A DNA stretch of 57,899 nucleotides, from contig JACRQF010000017.1 in the NCBI GenBank assembly GCA_016222825.1, positions 1 to 57,899 on the forward strand. Direction: 5' to 3'. The position numbers were made by a program, and so were the translations under genes. Under the pieces are notes generated by a model that saw only the letters and a program-made list of their open reading frames with translations, made no database searches and was not told where the DNA came from. The DNA is from Verrucomicrobiota bacterium (GTDB lineage: Bacteria; Verrucomicrobiota; Verrucomicrobiia; CAIQCK01). This document shows, piece after piece, positions 47,743 through 54,919 of this stretch (its first letter is position 1; the number at the start of each line of letters is the position of its first letter).

Positions 47743-49106
47743 CGGCTGAGGTTGTTGGCCTTGCTCTGGCCCTTGGTGTCGAGAGCGGTGATCATGGCGC
47801 CCTTGCGGAACACGCTGACCTGCCGCGTGGACTGGCTGATCACGATGGCGATGGCGTGGGTGCTGGCGGTGATGCCGGCGGCGGCTTCGTGGCGCGCGCC
47901 GTAACCGCTCGGAAGTTCCTGGCCGGGAATGCCCGGCAACAGGTAGCTGCCCGCGCTCATGATGACGCCGTCGCCGCGGATGATGAACGCCCCGTCAATC
48001 GAGCTGAACTCCTTCACCGTCTCCTCCATGAACGGGTCGAGGATGTTGCGGTCGTCCTCGCGGTAGCCGTAGAACGGATTGATGACCATCGGCCGGCAGG
48101 ACTTCTGCACGTGGTCGGTGTCGCCGACGACGAAAATGGTGCCCACCGGTTTGCCCTCGCGGCCCTCGGCGGCGAGGCTGCCCGCGATGCCGATGACCCG
48201 CTCCAGCACCTCCGGCCGCAGGTCCTCGGGCAACGGCACTTCCTCCGGCGAGAAGAGCATCTGGTATTCGCGCGCCGCGTCCACCAGCACCAGCGTGTCC
48301 AGCAGGCCGCTGCCGGGCAGGCCGGCGATGCAGATGATGCGCTCGTCGCGGCGGATCAAGCCGCGCGTGAGCGCGAGCAACATCGCCAGCTTGAGCTGCC
48401 CCACGCGGTCGCCGCTGCCGCTGGAAATCTGGATGACATCCTTCACCCGCTTGTCGTTGCGGTATTGCTCCGGCTTGTTCCGCGTCACCACGATCACATC
48501 GTAGTCCGCGCAGAGCCGCGACGCCTGGTCCAGGTTCGACAGCGCGTCCGCGAACAGGAACACACTGGTGACATAGTGCTGCCGGCCCAGCGCGATGGCG
48601 TGAGACATCAACGAGCGGTTTAGCGCGCCGTGCGTCGTCGGCACGCGCGCCGTGCTCGGCCCCCACGTCCGCGTGATGATCTTGAACGCCTCCTCCGGCG
48701 ACTCCGCGTGAACAATCCGCTTCACCGTGTCCACGTCCTTGGCCAGGTCCGCCGTCGCGTTCAACACCCGCAGGAACGACTTCTCCTCCGAGCTGGCCAC
48801 CAGCATCACCACCAGATGCACCGGCTGCGGCTGCGACTGGTCGTAGATGATCCCCTGCGCGCTGCGGCCCACGGCGCAGATGAACCGCCGCTTCATCGGC
48901 AACCGCGCGTGCGGGATGGCCACGCCCTGGCCCAGCGCCGTCGTCAACGTATTCTCCCGCGCCAGCAACGCCTTCAGGAGCCGTTCGGGATTCACCTTCG
49001 GGTCCGACTTGCAGACCAACTCCACCATCTCCGCCAGCACCGCCTTGGGGTCGCGGCTGCTGAGGTCAATGACCCGGTTCCTTGTGAGTAGCTTGTCGAG
49101 GCGCAT
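47739..49106 (-). CDS. fusion: PTS EIIA-like + PK_C-like + diadenylate cyclase (DAC) domain
   Basis: A 455-residue cytoplasmic protein with three parts. Residues 1-145 are a fructose-type EIIA (PtsN-like) domain, phospho-histidine His66 in GVAIPHARLP. About 165-285 resembles a pyruvate-kinase C-terminal-like domain (VTSVFLFADALSNLDQ, DYDVIVVTRNKPEQYR). About 320-445 is a DisA_N-type DAC domain that makes c-di-AMP from two ATP: the DGA motif is at 371-373 (SIDGAFIIRGDGVI); the usual RHR is here Arg405-His406-Glu407 (GARHEAAAGIT). The PK_C-DAC pair is the layout of archaeal-type DacZ; the EIIA addition suggests control by phosphotransfer. The RHE variant could change activity. Confidence 0.85.
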   Translation of the reverse strand: MRLDKLLTRNRVIDLSSRDPKAVLAEMVELVCKSDPKVNPERLLKALLARENTLTTALGQGVAIPHARLPMKRRFICAVGRSAQGIIYDQSQPQPVHLVVMLVASSEEKSFLRVLNATADLAKDVDTVKRIVHAESPEEAFKIITRTWGPSTARVPTTHGALNRSLMSHAIALGRQHYVTSVFLFADALSNLDQASRLCADYDVIVVTRNKPEQYRNDKRVKDVIQISSGSGDRVGQLKLAMLLALTRGLIRRDERIICIAGLPGSGLLDTLVLVDAAREYQMLFSPEEVPLPEDLRPEVLERVIGIAGSLAAEGREGKPVGTIFVVGDTDHVQKSCRPMVINPFYGYREDDRNILDPFMEETVKEFSSIDGAFIIRGDGVIMSAGSYLLPGIPGQELPSGYGARHEAAAGITASTHAIAIVISQSTRQVSVFRKGAMITALDTKGQSKANNLSR

Positions 49107-49195
49107 CGCGTCTCAGACGATAGCGAGCGAAGGGAGAGCGCGCAACGGGAAAGTCTGAATGGGAAAGCCTATGCCAGCAGCCGTCTCCGGTGCTG

Positions 49196-49825
49196 TTATT
49201 TGGGTGGAAACTCGTCGATAACCTTCTGAGTCTCGGGGGACATTGGCTGTAAGCCAGTATCATGCTCGTAAGTCCAAACAGTGCCGTCTTTGCCCTTGGC
49301 GATGTGGATAATCCGGGGACGTTTATCGGTCCCGCGATAATACTTGGTGTAAAACTCTAGAAGCTCACCGGCAGGTGTTTTGATGTCCCTTGGAACTTTG
49401 GTAGCTCGCCAAAAGGTCTGATAGTAGGCGATATGCTCGTTGAGACGGAAAGGTTGGTCATGGAGTTTGCACCAGAACGTGTCCAAGATGATGCCTGACA
49501 TGTCGTCGGGATGATCAATACCAAGTTCCTCAAAGTAGCGGGAAAGACGAGAACCAGCCCAAAGCGACCAATCGTTACGTATTATCATGCCGAGCCCCCT
49601 GTGATAGATGATCATCCCTTCCTCGGATTTCATGTCGCGGATGATCTGCAGTTCTTCAGGCGGGAGGATTTTCAAGAGACAGGCGTGTGCATCGTCAAGA
49701 TTCGCCGGTATATAGTTGCCGAACCGGTAGGGAGAAGATGGCGAGAACCACACGTATGCCGCAAGCGCGAGGAGAAGGAAAAGCGCGACGCATACACGAA
49801 GGGTTATTCGGCGTGCTTTAGTCAT
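49196..49825 (-). CDS. DUF6794-like membrane-anchored protein
   Basis: A 209-residue protein with one N-terminal transmembrane or uncleaved signal helix (about 10-27, VCVALFLLLALAAYVWF) and a soluble domain that resembles DUF6794 proteins (YIPANLDDAHACLLKILP, LRNDW-type IIRNDWSLWAGSRLSRYFEELGI, SGIILDTFWCKLHDQPF). Function unknown. DNA is AT-richer than surrounding genes. The frame remains open far upstream through the 41-bp minisatellite, but the ATG at 49825 gives a proper membrane N-terminus. Confidence 0.7.
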   Translation of the reverse strand: MTKARRITLRVCVALFLLLALAAYVWFSPSSPYRFGNYIPANLDDAHACLLKILPPEELQIIRDMKSEEGMIIYHRGLGMIIRNDWSLWAGSRLSRYFEELGIDHPDDMSGIILDTFWCKLHDQPFRLNEHIAYYQTFWRATKVPRDIKTPAGELLEFYTKYYRGTDKRPRIIHIAKGKDGTVWTYEHDTGLQPMSPETQKVIDEFPPK

Positions 49826-49924
49826 GACGGGCCAGAAATGGTTATCACTATGAATCCACGTCGGATTTGTCGCATAGCATGTGAGTGGGAACAAGCCCGA
49901 AGAGGTTGGCTGTTTGCGTGGGCG

Positions 49925-50252
49925 GCAATGTGGACGATTAGCGTCCGTCGGTCTCGGAGCGCGTTGGGATTCTGGCGGGTGGCATCCAGATGTCTCGAAG
50001 GGGCTTGGAATCCTGACGGTAGGCTTCGAGGCGTCTCGAAGGGCATCGGCGTTTTGATATGTGGCTTCGAGGCGTCTAGAAGTGGACTGGCGTTTTGACG
50101 GGTGGCCTCGGCACGTGCCGGAGGGGATCGGCGTTTTGGCGGGTGGCTTCGGCGCGTGCCGGAGGGCATCGGCGTTTTGGCGGGTGGCTTCGGCGCGTGC
50201 CGGAGGGCATCGGCGTTTTGACGGGTGGCTTCGGCGCGGGTGGACGGGCTTG
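49925..50252. repeat. minisatellite, about eight 41-bp units
   Basis: Unit starts fall at 49966, 50007, 50048, 50089, 50130, 50171 and 50212, exactly 41 bases apart, with a weaker unit at 49925. Each begins GGCGTTTTGRCGGGTGGCTT or a variant. The units near 50130-50212 are nearly identical and become more diverged toward the left, as expected if the array grows at one end. Confidence 0.85.
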
Positions 50253-50303
50253 CAAATGGCGTGGAGGGCGGCAAATGGATAGAAATAGCCATTTACAACC
50301 GGA

Positions 50304-50326
50304 GAGACGAGGCTCGACGGAGTCTC
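50304..50326. repeat. small palindromic repeat (GAGAC...GTCTC)
   Basis: GAGACGAGGCTCGACGGAG followed by TCTC forms an imperfect stem with nested GAGGCTC; directly followed by another short palindrome (CCCCACCGTGGGG). Confidence 0.5.
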
Positions 50327-50345
50327 GCCCCACCGTGGGGAGCGG

Positions 50346-50363
50346 GACGGGGCGGTCGTCATG
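50346..50363. repeat. dispersed repeat, second copy of 8-25
   Basis: Reverse complement of the sequence at 8-25 with one mismatch in 18. Confidence 0.5.
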
Positions 50364-50406
50364 CGAGAATCGGAGGTTCAGAGTTTGCTCAAACCGCCAT
50401 GATGTG

Positions 50407-50516
50407 ACGCCGAAGGCTTTGGACTGCTGTGAGCATCACAGCTTTCGGCTTGGCTGTCCACCCCGCCAGTCACTCTGAAAGCTGTAGTCCCTACAGAAAT
50501 CCAAGGCCTTCGGCGT
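50407..50516. repeat. large paired palindromic element
   Basis: Arms ACGCCGAAGGCTTTGGA (50407-50423) and 50500-50516 match as reverse complements at 16 of 17 positions; an inner pair of GAAAGCTG-type arms is nested within. Its right edge coincides with the stop codon (50516-50518) of the leftward YdjM-like gene. Confidence 0.75.
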
Positions 50517-50995
50517 TATCGAAGCTGCGGCTTTCCCGACAACCGTTTCCGAAACACCGGCAGCCAGCGATACAGCGTGTAGGCCGTCACGAGTGCCGCG
50601 ACGTCGCACCAGAGCCAGTAGCGGAACGGGACGTAAGGGCCGCCGACGAGCACGGAGGAGATGGGGCGGAGGCATTGCACGCCGCCGGAGATGGCATCCA
50701 GAAAGATGTGGCTGAGGTAGCTCAGGCTGACGATGCACCAGAACGAGGGCGGGAGGGTTTTTGCGAACTTCCACGCAGGCAGGATGAGCAAGGCGCTGAA
50801 GCCGGCCCATGCGGCGAGTGTGTGGGTGAAGCTGACATGACGCGCCTGGAGTGTGGTGTGCGGATCGAGCAGGTCGGGGAGCACGCCGGCCAAGGCGATG
50901 ACGCCGCCTTGGAGGAGGAGCAAGCGGTGGCTGTCCTTCCGCAGAAACGGATAGGCGGCTGAGGCGGGAGCGAGGGCGTGGAAGACGGGCGTCAT
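50516..50995 (-). CDS. YdjM-family membrane-bound metal-dependent hydrolase
   Basis: A 159-residue protein with about four transmembrane helices. The metal-type motifs of the YdjM (LexA-regulated, membrane-bound predicted metal-dependent hydrolase) family are visible: GVLPDLLDPH, HVSFTHTLAAW and YLSHIFLDAISGG. In E. coli YdjM is LexA-regulated; activity unproven. The start ATG 50995 yields MTPVFHALAP; upstream in-frame residues come from a heptamer repeat. Ends at the edge of a palindromic element. Confidence 0.8.
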   Translation of the reverse strand: MTPVFHALAPASAAYPFLRKDSHRLLLLQGGVIALAGVLPDLLDPHTTLQARHVSFTHTLAAWAGFSALLILPAWKFAKTLPPSFWCIVSLSYLSHIFLDAISGGVQCLRPISSVLVGGPYVPFRYWLWCDVAALVTAYTLYRWLPVFRKRLSGKPQLR

Positions 50996-51001
50996 GGGGG
51001 A

Positions 51002-51078
51002 AGTATTCAGTATCCAGTATTCAGTTATCAGTGGTAGGAGCACCAACTGATTACTGGTTACTGATTACTGAATACTGT
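51002..51078. repeat. heptamer inverted repeat at the MFS gene end
   Basis: Left arm 51002-51036 is AGTATTC/AGTATCC units; right arm 51041-51078 is ATTACTG/GTTACTG units. It ends four bases past the MFS stop and six bases before the start of the YdjM-like gene, so it separates two leftward genes. Confidence 0.8.
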
Positions 51079-51081
51079 TCT

Positions 51082-52335
51082 TCACTCCGGCAGCGGCTTG
51101 CCCTTGGTCTCGGGCGCGAACCAGATGAGGACCATGCCGATCACATAGACGAGGATGATGGTGCCGCAGGCGTGGGGATAGCTGCCGTTGAAGAAGGTCA
51201 TCAGTTGGCCCACGCAGAGCACGCCCACGGCGGTCAGGATGCGGCCGAAGTTGTAGCTCAGGCCCTGGCCGGTGGTGCGGACGCGCGTGGGGAACAGCTC
51301 CGGCAGGTAGAGCGGCAGCCAGCCGTAGAACGCCGCCGTGCCGCAGCCCGCCAGACCGGCGACGACGAGGAAGAGGGTGTTATACTCGCGCAGTGTGCCG
51401 AAGAGGAACCCGCACACGGCCAGCGAGAAAAGGCAAAGACCAAAATAGGTCGCCCGCCGGCCGAACCGCCCGCCGAAGATTCCCGCGAAGAAGCAGCCGA
51501 TGATCGCTCCGATGGAGACGACGAACTGGACCTTGCCCTTGGCGTAGGGATCATGCTGGCCGGCCAGTTGGTCCGCCCACGAGGGCAGGAAGCCGGTGAC
51601 GGCGCCCCACGTGCCGATGAGCGCGATGGTGGCAAACGCCGTCGCCAGGAGCGTGGGCCTGCGCAGCTTGGGGCCGAAGATTTCCTGGAACGGCTTCGAG
51701 CTGCCCTGCTTGACGGATTCCTTCCAACGCTCGGACTCCGGGATCAAAGCGATGACCAGGAACGCCAGCAGCGCGGGCGAAGCGCACACGAGCATGGTCC
51801 ACCGCCACGATTCGGGCGTGACGCGGAACTGCATGGCCAGCACGCCGACGAGGAGATAGCCGACGTTGCCCGCCGCGCCGATGACGCCCGCGAGGACGGG
51901 CCGCAATCGCTCCGGCCAGCTTTCCATGACCAGCGCGACGCCGAGGCCCCATTCACCGCCCATGCCGAGCGCGGAGGCGAAGCGGCAGACGGCGAGTTGC
52001 CACGGCTCCGTCGCGAAGTAACAGCAGCCGGTGAAGATGGAGTAAGCCAGGATGCTCAGCGCCATCGAGCGGACGCGGCCGAGTTTGTCGCCGAGCCAGC
52101 CGAAGAGCACGCCGCCCGCGGCCGCGCCGACGAGGAAGACGGCCGTGAAGTAGGAGATCCACGTGCCGACGAGCGCTTCGTTGCCCGGGCCGACCTTCAT
52201 CAGGTCAATCAGCGCCGGTCGCGCCGCGACGGGGAAGAGGCCCATCTCCAAGCCGTCGAACATCCAGCCGAGGAGGGCGGCGAAGAGGACCATCCATTGG
52301 GATTTTCCGATGGGCTTGTTTTGCGGTGTGCTCAT
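51082..52335 (-). CDS. MFS transporter (sugar or organic acid)
   Basis: A 417-residue, 12-helix major facilitator. Signature loop between helices 2 and 3, GWLGDKLGRVR, is repeated in the second half as GGRFGRRA; helix 4 GMGGEWGLGVALVMESWP and the PESERW motif before the central loop point to the sugar/organic acid (SP or AAHS-like) groups. Start ATG 52335. Substrate unknown. Divergent from the DUF6807 gene with 189 bases between, which contain a CTGCTGCGAGC-type GC-rich stretch but no clear promoter. Confidence 0.9.
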   Translation of the reverse strand: MSTPQNKPIGKSQWMVLFAALLGWMFDGLEMGLFPVAARPALIDLMKVGPGNEALVGTWISYFTAVFLVGAAAGGVLFGWLGDKLGRVRSMALSILAYSIFTGCCYFATEPWQLAVCRFASALGMGGEWGLGVALVMESWPERLRPVLAGVIGAAGNVGYLLVGVLAMQFRVTPESWRWTMLVCASPALLAFLVIALIPESERWKESVKQGSSKPFQEIFGPKLRRPTLLATAFATIALIGTWGAVTGFLPSWADQLAGQHDPYAKGKVQFVVSIGAIIGCFFAGIFGGRFGRRATYFGLCLFSLAVCGFLFGTLREYNTLFLVVAGLAGCGTAAFYGWLPLYLPELFPTRVRTTGQGLSYNFGRILTAVGVLCVGQLMTFFNGSYPHACGTIILVYVIGMVLIWFAPETKGKPLPE

Positions 52336-52524
52336 AGTGTCGTGAGGGTCGCTTGGTTGTCGGTCTGCGTTTGCCGTAATTGGCGGCGAGTGTGGCGGGG
52401 GCCGGAAGTTTTTTCAATACCGCTGCTGCGAGCGGGACGACTTTTTTCGGTGCCGAGAGTTGCTCGCTGGGGTAGTATCGCCGGGAGTCGGCGCAGTAAT
52501 CCAACCAAAGGAGTCGCGAGCAAC

Positions 52525-53451
52525 ATGAAAAACATGTGGATGGTCGTCGCGGGCGCAATGTGCGCATTCGCGGTTCACGCGGAGGAGGCGTTTCGCTGGA
52601 CGGAGCAGTCCGGCGGCAAACTGGAACTGAGCGAGGCTGGCAAGCCGGTGCTGGTGTTCAACTACGGCCTGCAACTCAAAGAGGGCGTGAAGGAGCAGTA
52701 TCGCCGCGCCGATTACTTCCACCCGATCTACGACCTCGATGGCGTCGTCATCACCGAGGATTTTCCGAAGGACCACTTCCACCATCGCGGGTTGTTCTGG
52801 GGCTGGCCGGAGGTGACCGTCGGCGGCAAGACCTACGACCCGTGGGCGTGCGTCGGCATGCAGCAGCGGTTCAAGCGTTGGCTCAAGCGCGAGGCCAAGC
52901 CCGATTGCGCCGTGCTCGGCGTCGAGAACGGCTGGTTCCTCGGCGACGAGCCCGTCATCCGCGAAACCGTGGAGGCGCGCATCCATCGGCCCACCGCCAC
53001 TGGACGCCCGCTGGATGTGGCCGTGACGTTGGAAGCCGTGAAGGAACCGGTGAACATGTGCGGCCGACGCGATGGGAACAAGGGCTACGGCGGGTTCACG
53101 TTGCGCGTGGCGCCGCGCCGCGATGCCTCCGTCTCGTTGCCGACGGGACGGATCGAGAAGGACGCAATCCAAGTGAAAGCGTTGTGGGCCGACTACTCCG
53201 CCAAGTTCGGCGCCGGCGAAGCCGTCAGCGGCGTGGCCATCTTCGATCATCCAAAGAACCCGACTTACCCAACCACGTGGATGACGCGCTACTACGGCGT
53301 GCTAAATCCCACATGGCCCGCGCTCGAAGTCGCCAAGCTCGAACCCGGCAAGCCCGTCACGCTCCGCTATCGGCTTTGGATTCATCGTGGCGATTGTGCG
53401 GCAGGCAAGGTGGCGCAGACCCACGCCGAGTGGATGGCGACGCAGCGATAG
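52525..53451 (+). CDS. secreted DUF6807 (PmoA-like) protein
   Basis: A 308-residue exported protein with signal peptide (residues 1-20, MWMVVAGAMCAFAVHA). The rest matches the DUF6807 family, sometimes labelled PmoA in annotation although unrelated to methane monooxygenase: HPIYDLDGVVITEDFPKDH, then HFHHRGLFWGW, and WMTRYYGVLNP near the end. Probably a carbohydrate-processing protein, abundant in Verrucomicrobiota and Planctomycetota. Start chosen by the ribosome site AAAGGAG at 52507-52513. Confidence 0.85.
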   Translation: MKNMWMVVAGAMCAFAVHAEEAFRWTEQSGGKLELSEAGKPVLVFNYGLQLKEGVKEQYRRADYFHPIYDLDGVVITEDFPKDHFHHRGLFWGWPEVTVGGKTYDPWACVGMQQRFKRWLKREAKPDCAVLGVENGWFLGDEPVIRETVEARIHRPTATGRPLDVAVTLEAVKEPVNMCGRRDGNKGYGGFTLRVAPRRDASVSLPTGRIEKDAIQVKALWADYSAKFGAGEAVSGVAIFDHPKNPTYPTTWMTRYYGVLNPTWPALEVAKLEPGKPVTLRYRLWIHRGDCAAGKVAQTHAEWMATQR

Positions 53452-53463
53452 GCGAATAGGAAC

Positions 53464-54636
53464 ATGAAATCATACTGGGTGCTGGTTTTATTGGGTGCGG
53501 TCACGGCGATTGATGTGATCGGTTCTGACGACCCTCTCGCCGTGTGGCGCGACGGTGTGAAGATTCGGCCCGTTACGACACAGGCGGGGCGGCACACGAT
53601 TCATTCCTACGTCAACGTCTGTCCCGAAAGCCCGGACGGGCGGTGGGTGTTGTTCTACACTTCGACCACCCCCGACTCCCATCGCGGCGAGCTGCGCATC
53701 CTCGAACGCGCGACCGGTCAGGAGAAAGTGCTGGCGCGCAACATCAACACCGAGGACGCGCATCGCGCGGCGTGCCAGCAGTGGGCCTCGCGCGGCAAGC
53801 GAGTGGTGTATCACGACGTGCGCGACGGCGAATGGCTCGTGGCGGCGGTGGATGTCGAGTCGGGCAAGGAACTCGTGCTGGCGCGCCAGCGGCAACTCTG
53901 TTGGGGCCAGGCCAACAGCGATCTCATGCCGTTCTACGGCCAGCATTGGAACCCCGGCACGCACCGCGACCTCGAACTGGTCAACGTCGAGACCGGCGAG
54001 ATTACGACCGCCGTCACGGCCGACGCGGTGCGGGCGAGATACCCGGAGTTGATCGCGAAGCTCTTCGGCGACAAACCGATGTCGGTGTTCTTTCCCATAA
54101 TCAGTCCCGACCTTAAGCGCGTGATGTTCAAACTCGCCTCGCCGGGCGGCGGCGATTTTCGCAGTTCCAAGGCCAGCACCCGGCTCGGCTTGGTCTGCTA
54201 CGATCTGGAGAACAAGCGCTTCCTGTTCGCGACGGCGAATTGGGGCCATCCCGCATGGCATCCCGACTCGCGCACGATTGTCCAGAAGGGTAATTACCTC
54301 ATGGACAGCAACACCGGCAGCATGCGGCGAATTCCCGACCTGCCCGCATTTCGCGGCGATCATCCGACCGCCAGCCCCGACGGCAAGCTGATGGTCACGG
54401 ACACGACGATGGAGAAGTTCGGCGGCACCGACAAGGAATGGGGCGTGGCGGTGAGCGACATGCGCGGCAAGAATCACGTCATCATCCACCGGGCCGACAA
54501 CTCCCGCGGCGCGAAGTCATGGCGGAAGTCGCATCCACATCCTGTCTTCAGTCCCGACGGCCGTCGCATCTATTTCAACGTCAGCAGCGGCGATTGGACA
54601 CAACTCTTCGTGGCGGAAGCCGCAGTGCGCCATTGA
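53464..54636 (+). CDS. secreted PD40 beta-propeller protein (oligogalacturonate lyase-like)
   Basis: A 390-residue exported protein: signal peptide (1-20), then WD40-like PD40 propeller blades, with characteristic SPDGRWVLFYTS, SPDLKRVMFK, HPDSRTIVQKG, ASPDGKLMVT, and the last blade HPHPVFSPDGRRIYFNVSSGDWTQLFV. Layout resembles PL22 oligogalacturonate lyases, which would fit plant polysaccharide use, but the family is broad. Twelve bases after the DUF6807 gene, same strand. Confidence 0.75.
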   Translation: MKSYWVLVLLGAVTAIDVIGSDDPLAVWRDGVKIRPVTTQAGRHTIHSYVNVCPESPDGRWVLFYTSTTPDSHRGELRILERATGQEKVLARNINTEDAHRAACQQWASRGKRVVYHDVRDGEWLVAAVDVESGKELVLARQRQLCWGQANSDLMPFYGQHWNPGTHRDLELVNVETGEITTAVTADAVRARYPELIAKLFGDKPMSVFFPIISPDLKRVMFKLASPGGGDFRSSKASTRLGLVCYDLENKRFLFATANWGHPAWHPDSRTIVQKGNYLMDSNTGSMRRIPDLPAFRGDHPTASPDGKLMVTDTTMEKFGGTDKEWGVAVSDMRGKNHVIIHRADNSRGAKSWRKSHPHPVFSPDGRRIYFNVSSGDWTQLFVAEAAVRH

Positions 54637-54720
54637 AAACGGCCCGGCTTTCCAGGATGGCGCAGCTAGAGCATGTTCATGCGACTACTCCAGCCGGCGG
54701 CAATGTGAAAGACTGAAACC

Positions 54721-54906
54721 ATGCCTGCGCCGGCTGCCACCACCGCCTTGCCAGAGAGCTTCCACATCAAACCCAACATTGCGTTCGGCAAGGCATGCGT
54801 CCAGCGCGACAGGAATTTCCACGGCATCATCGAGGACGAGGCGCGAAGCGCGGGCTTGGCGCGCGATCTCGACAGCCCGACCGCATGGGTCTGGCTGCGC
54901 GGATAG
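54721..54906 (+). CDS. possible small protein, uncertain
   Basis: A 61-residue open frame (MPAPAATTALPESFHIKPNIAFG) that ends 13 bases before the next gene. No recognised domain; the segment NIAFGKACVQRDRNFHGIIEDEARSAG looks protein-like and could be the remnant of a gene. Ribosome site is poor. Confidence 0.3.
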   Translation: MPAPAATTALPESFHIKPNIAFGKACVQRDRNFHGIIEDEARSAGLARDLDSPTAWVWLRG

Positions 54907-54919
54907 AGGAGTCGCCCAA

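Larger units (their letters stand above)
49826..50515. other. 690-bp region of repeats, no gene
   Basis: Consists of a 41-bp minisatellite (49925-50252), a small GAGAC/GTCTC hairpin (50304-50326), a copy of the dispersed repeat seen at 8-25 (50346-50363) and a large palindromic element (50407-50516). Frames open across the minisatellite are a consequence of the repeat and are not supported as genes. Confidence 0.65.

Noticed and set aside
49925..50252. Possible CRISPR array
   Set aside because: Units are directly tandem at 41 bases with no unique spacers between constant repeats, and no cas genes are present.
49826..50362. Upstream extension of the DUF6794-like frame through the 41-bp minisatellite (repeats like ADALRHAPKPPAKTP)
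   Set aside because: Coding would require translating a minisatellite whose period is not a multiple of three; the ATG at 49825 gives a proper membrane-anchor start instead.
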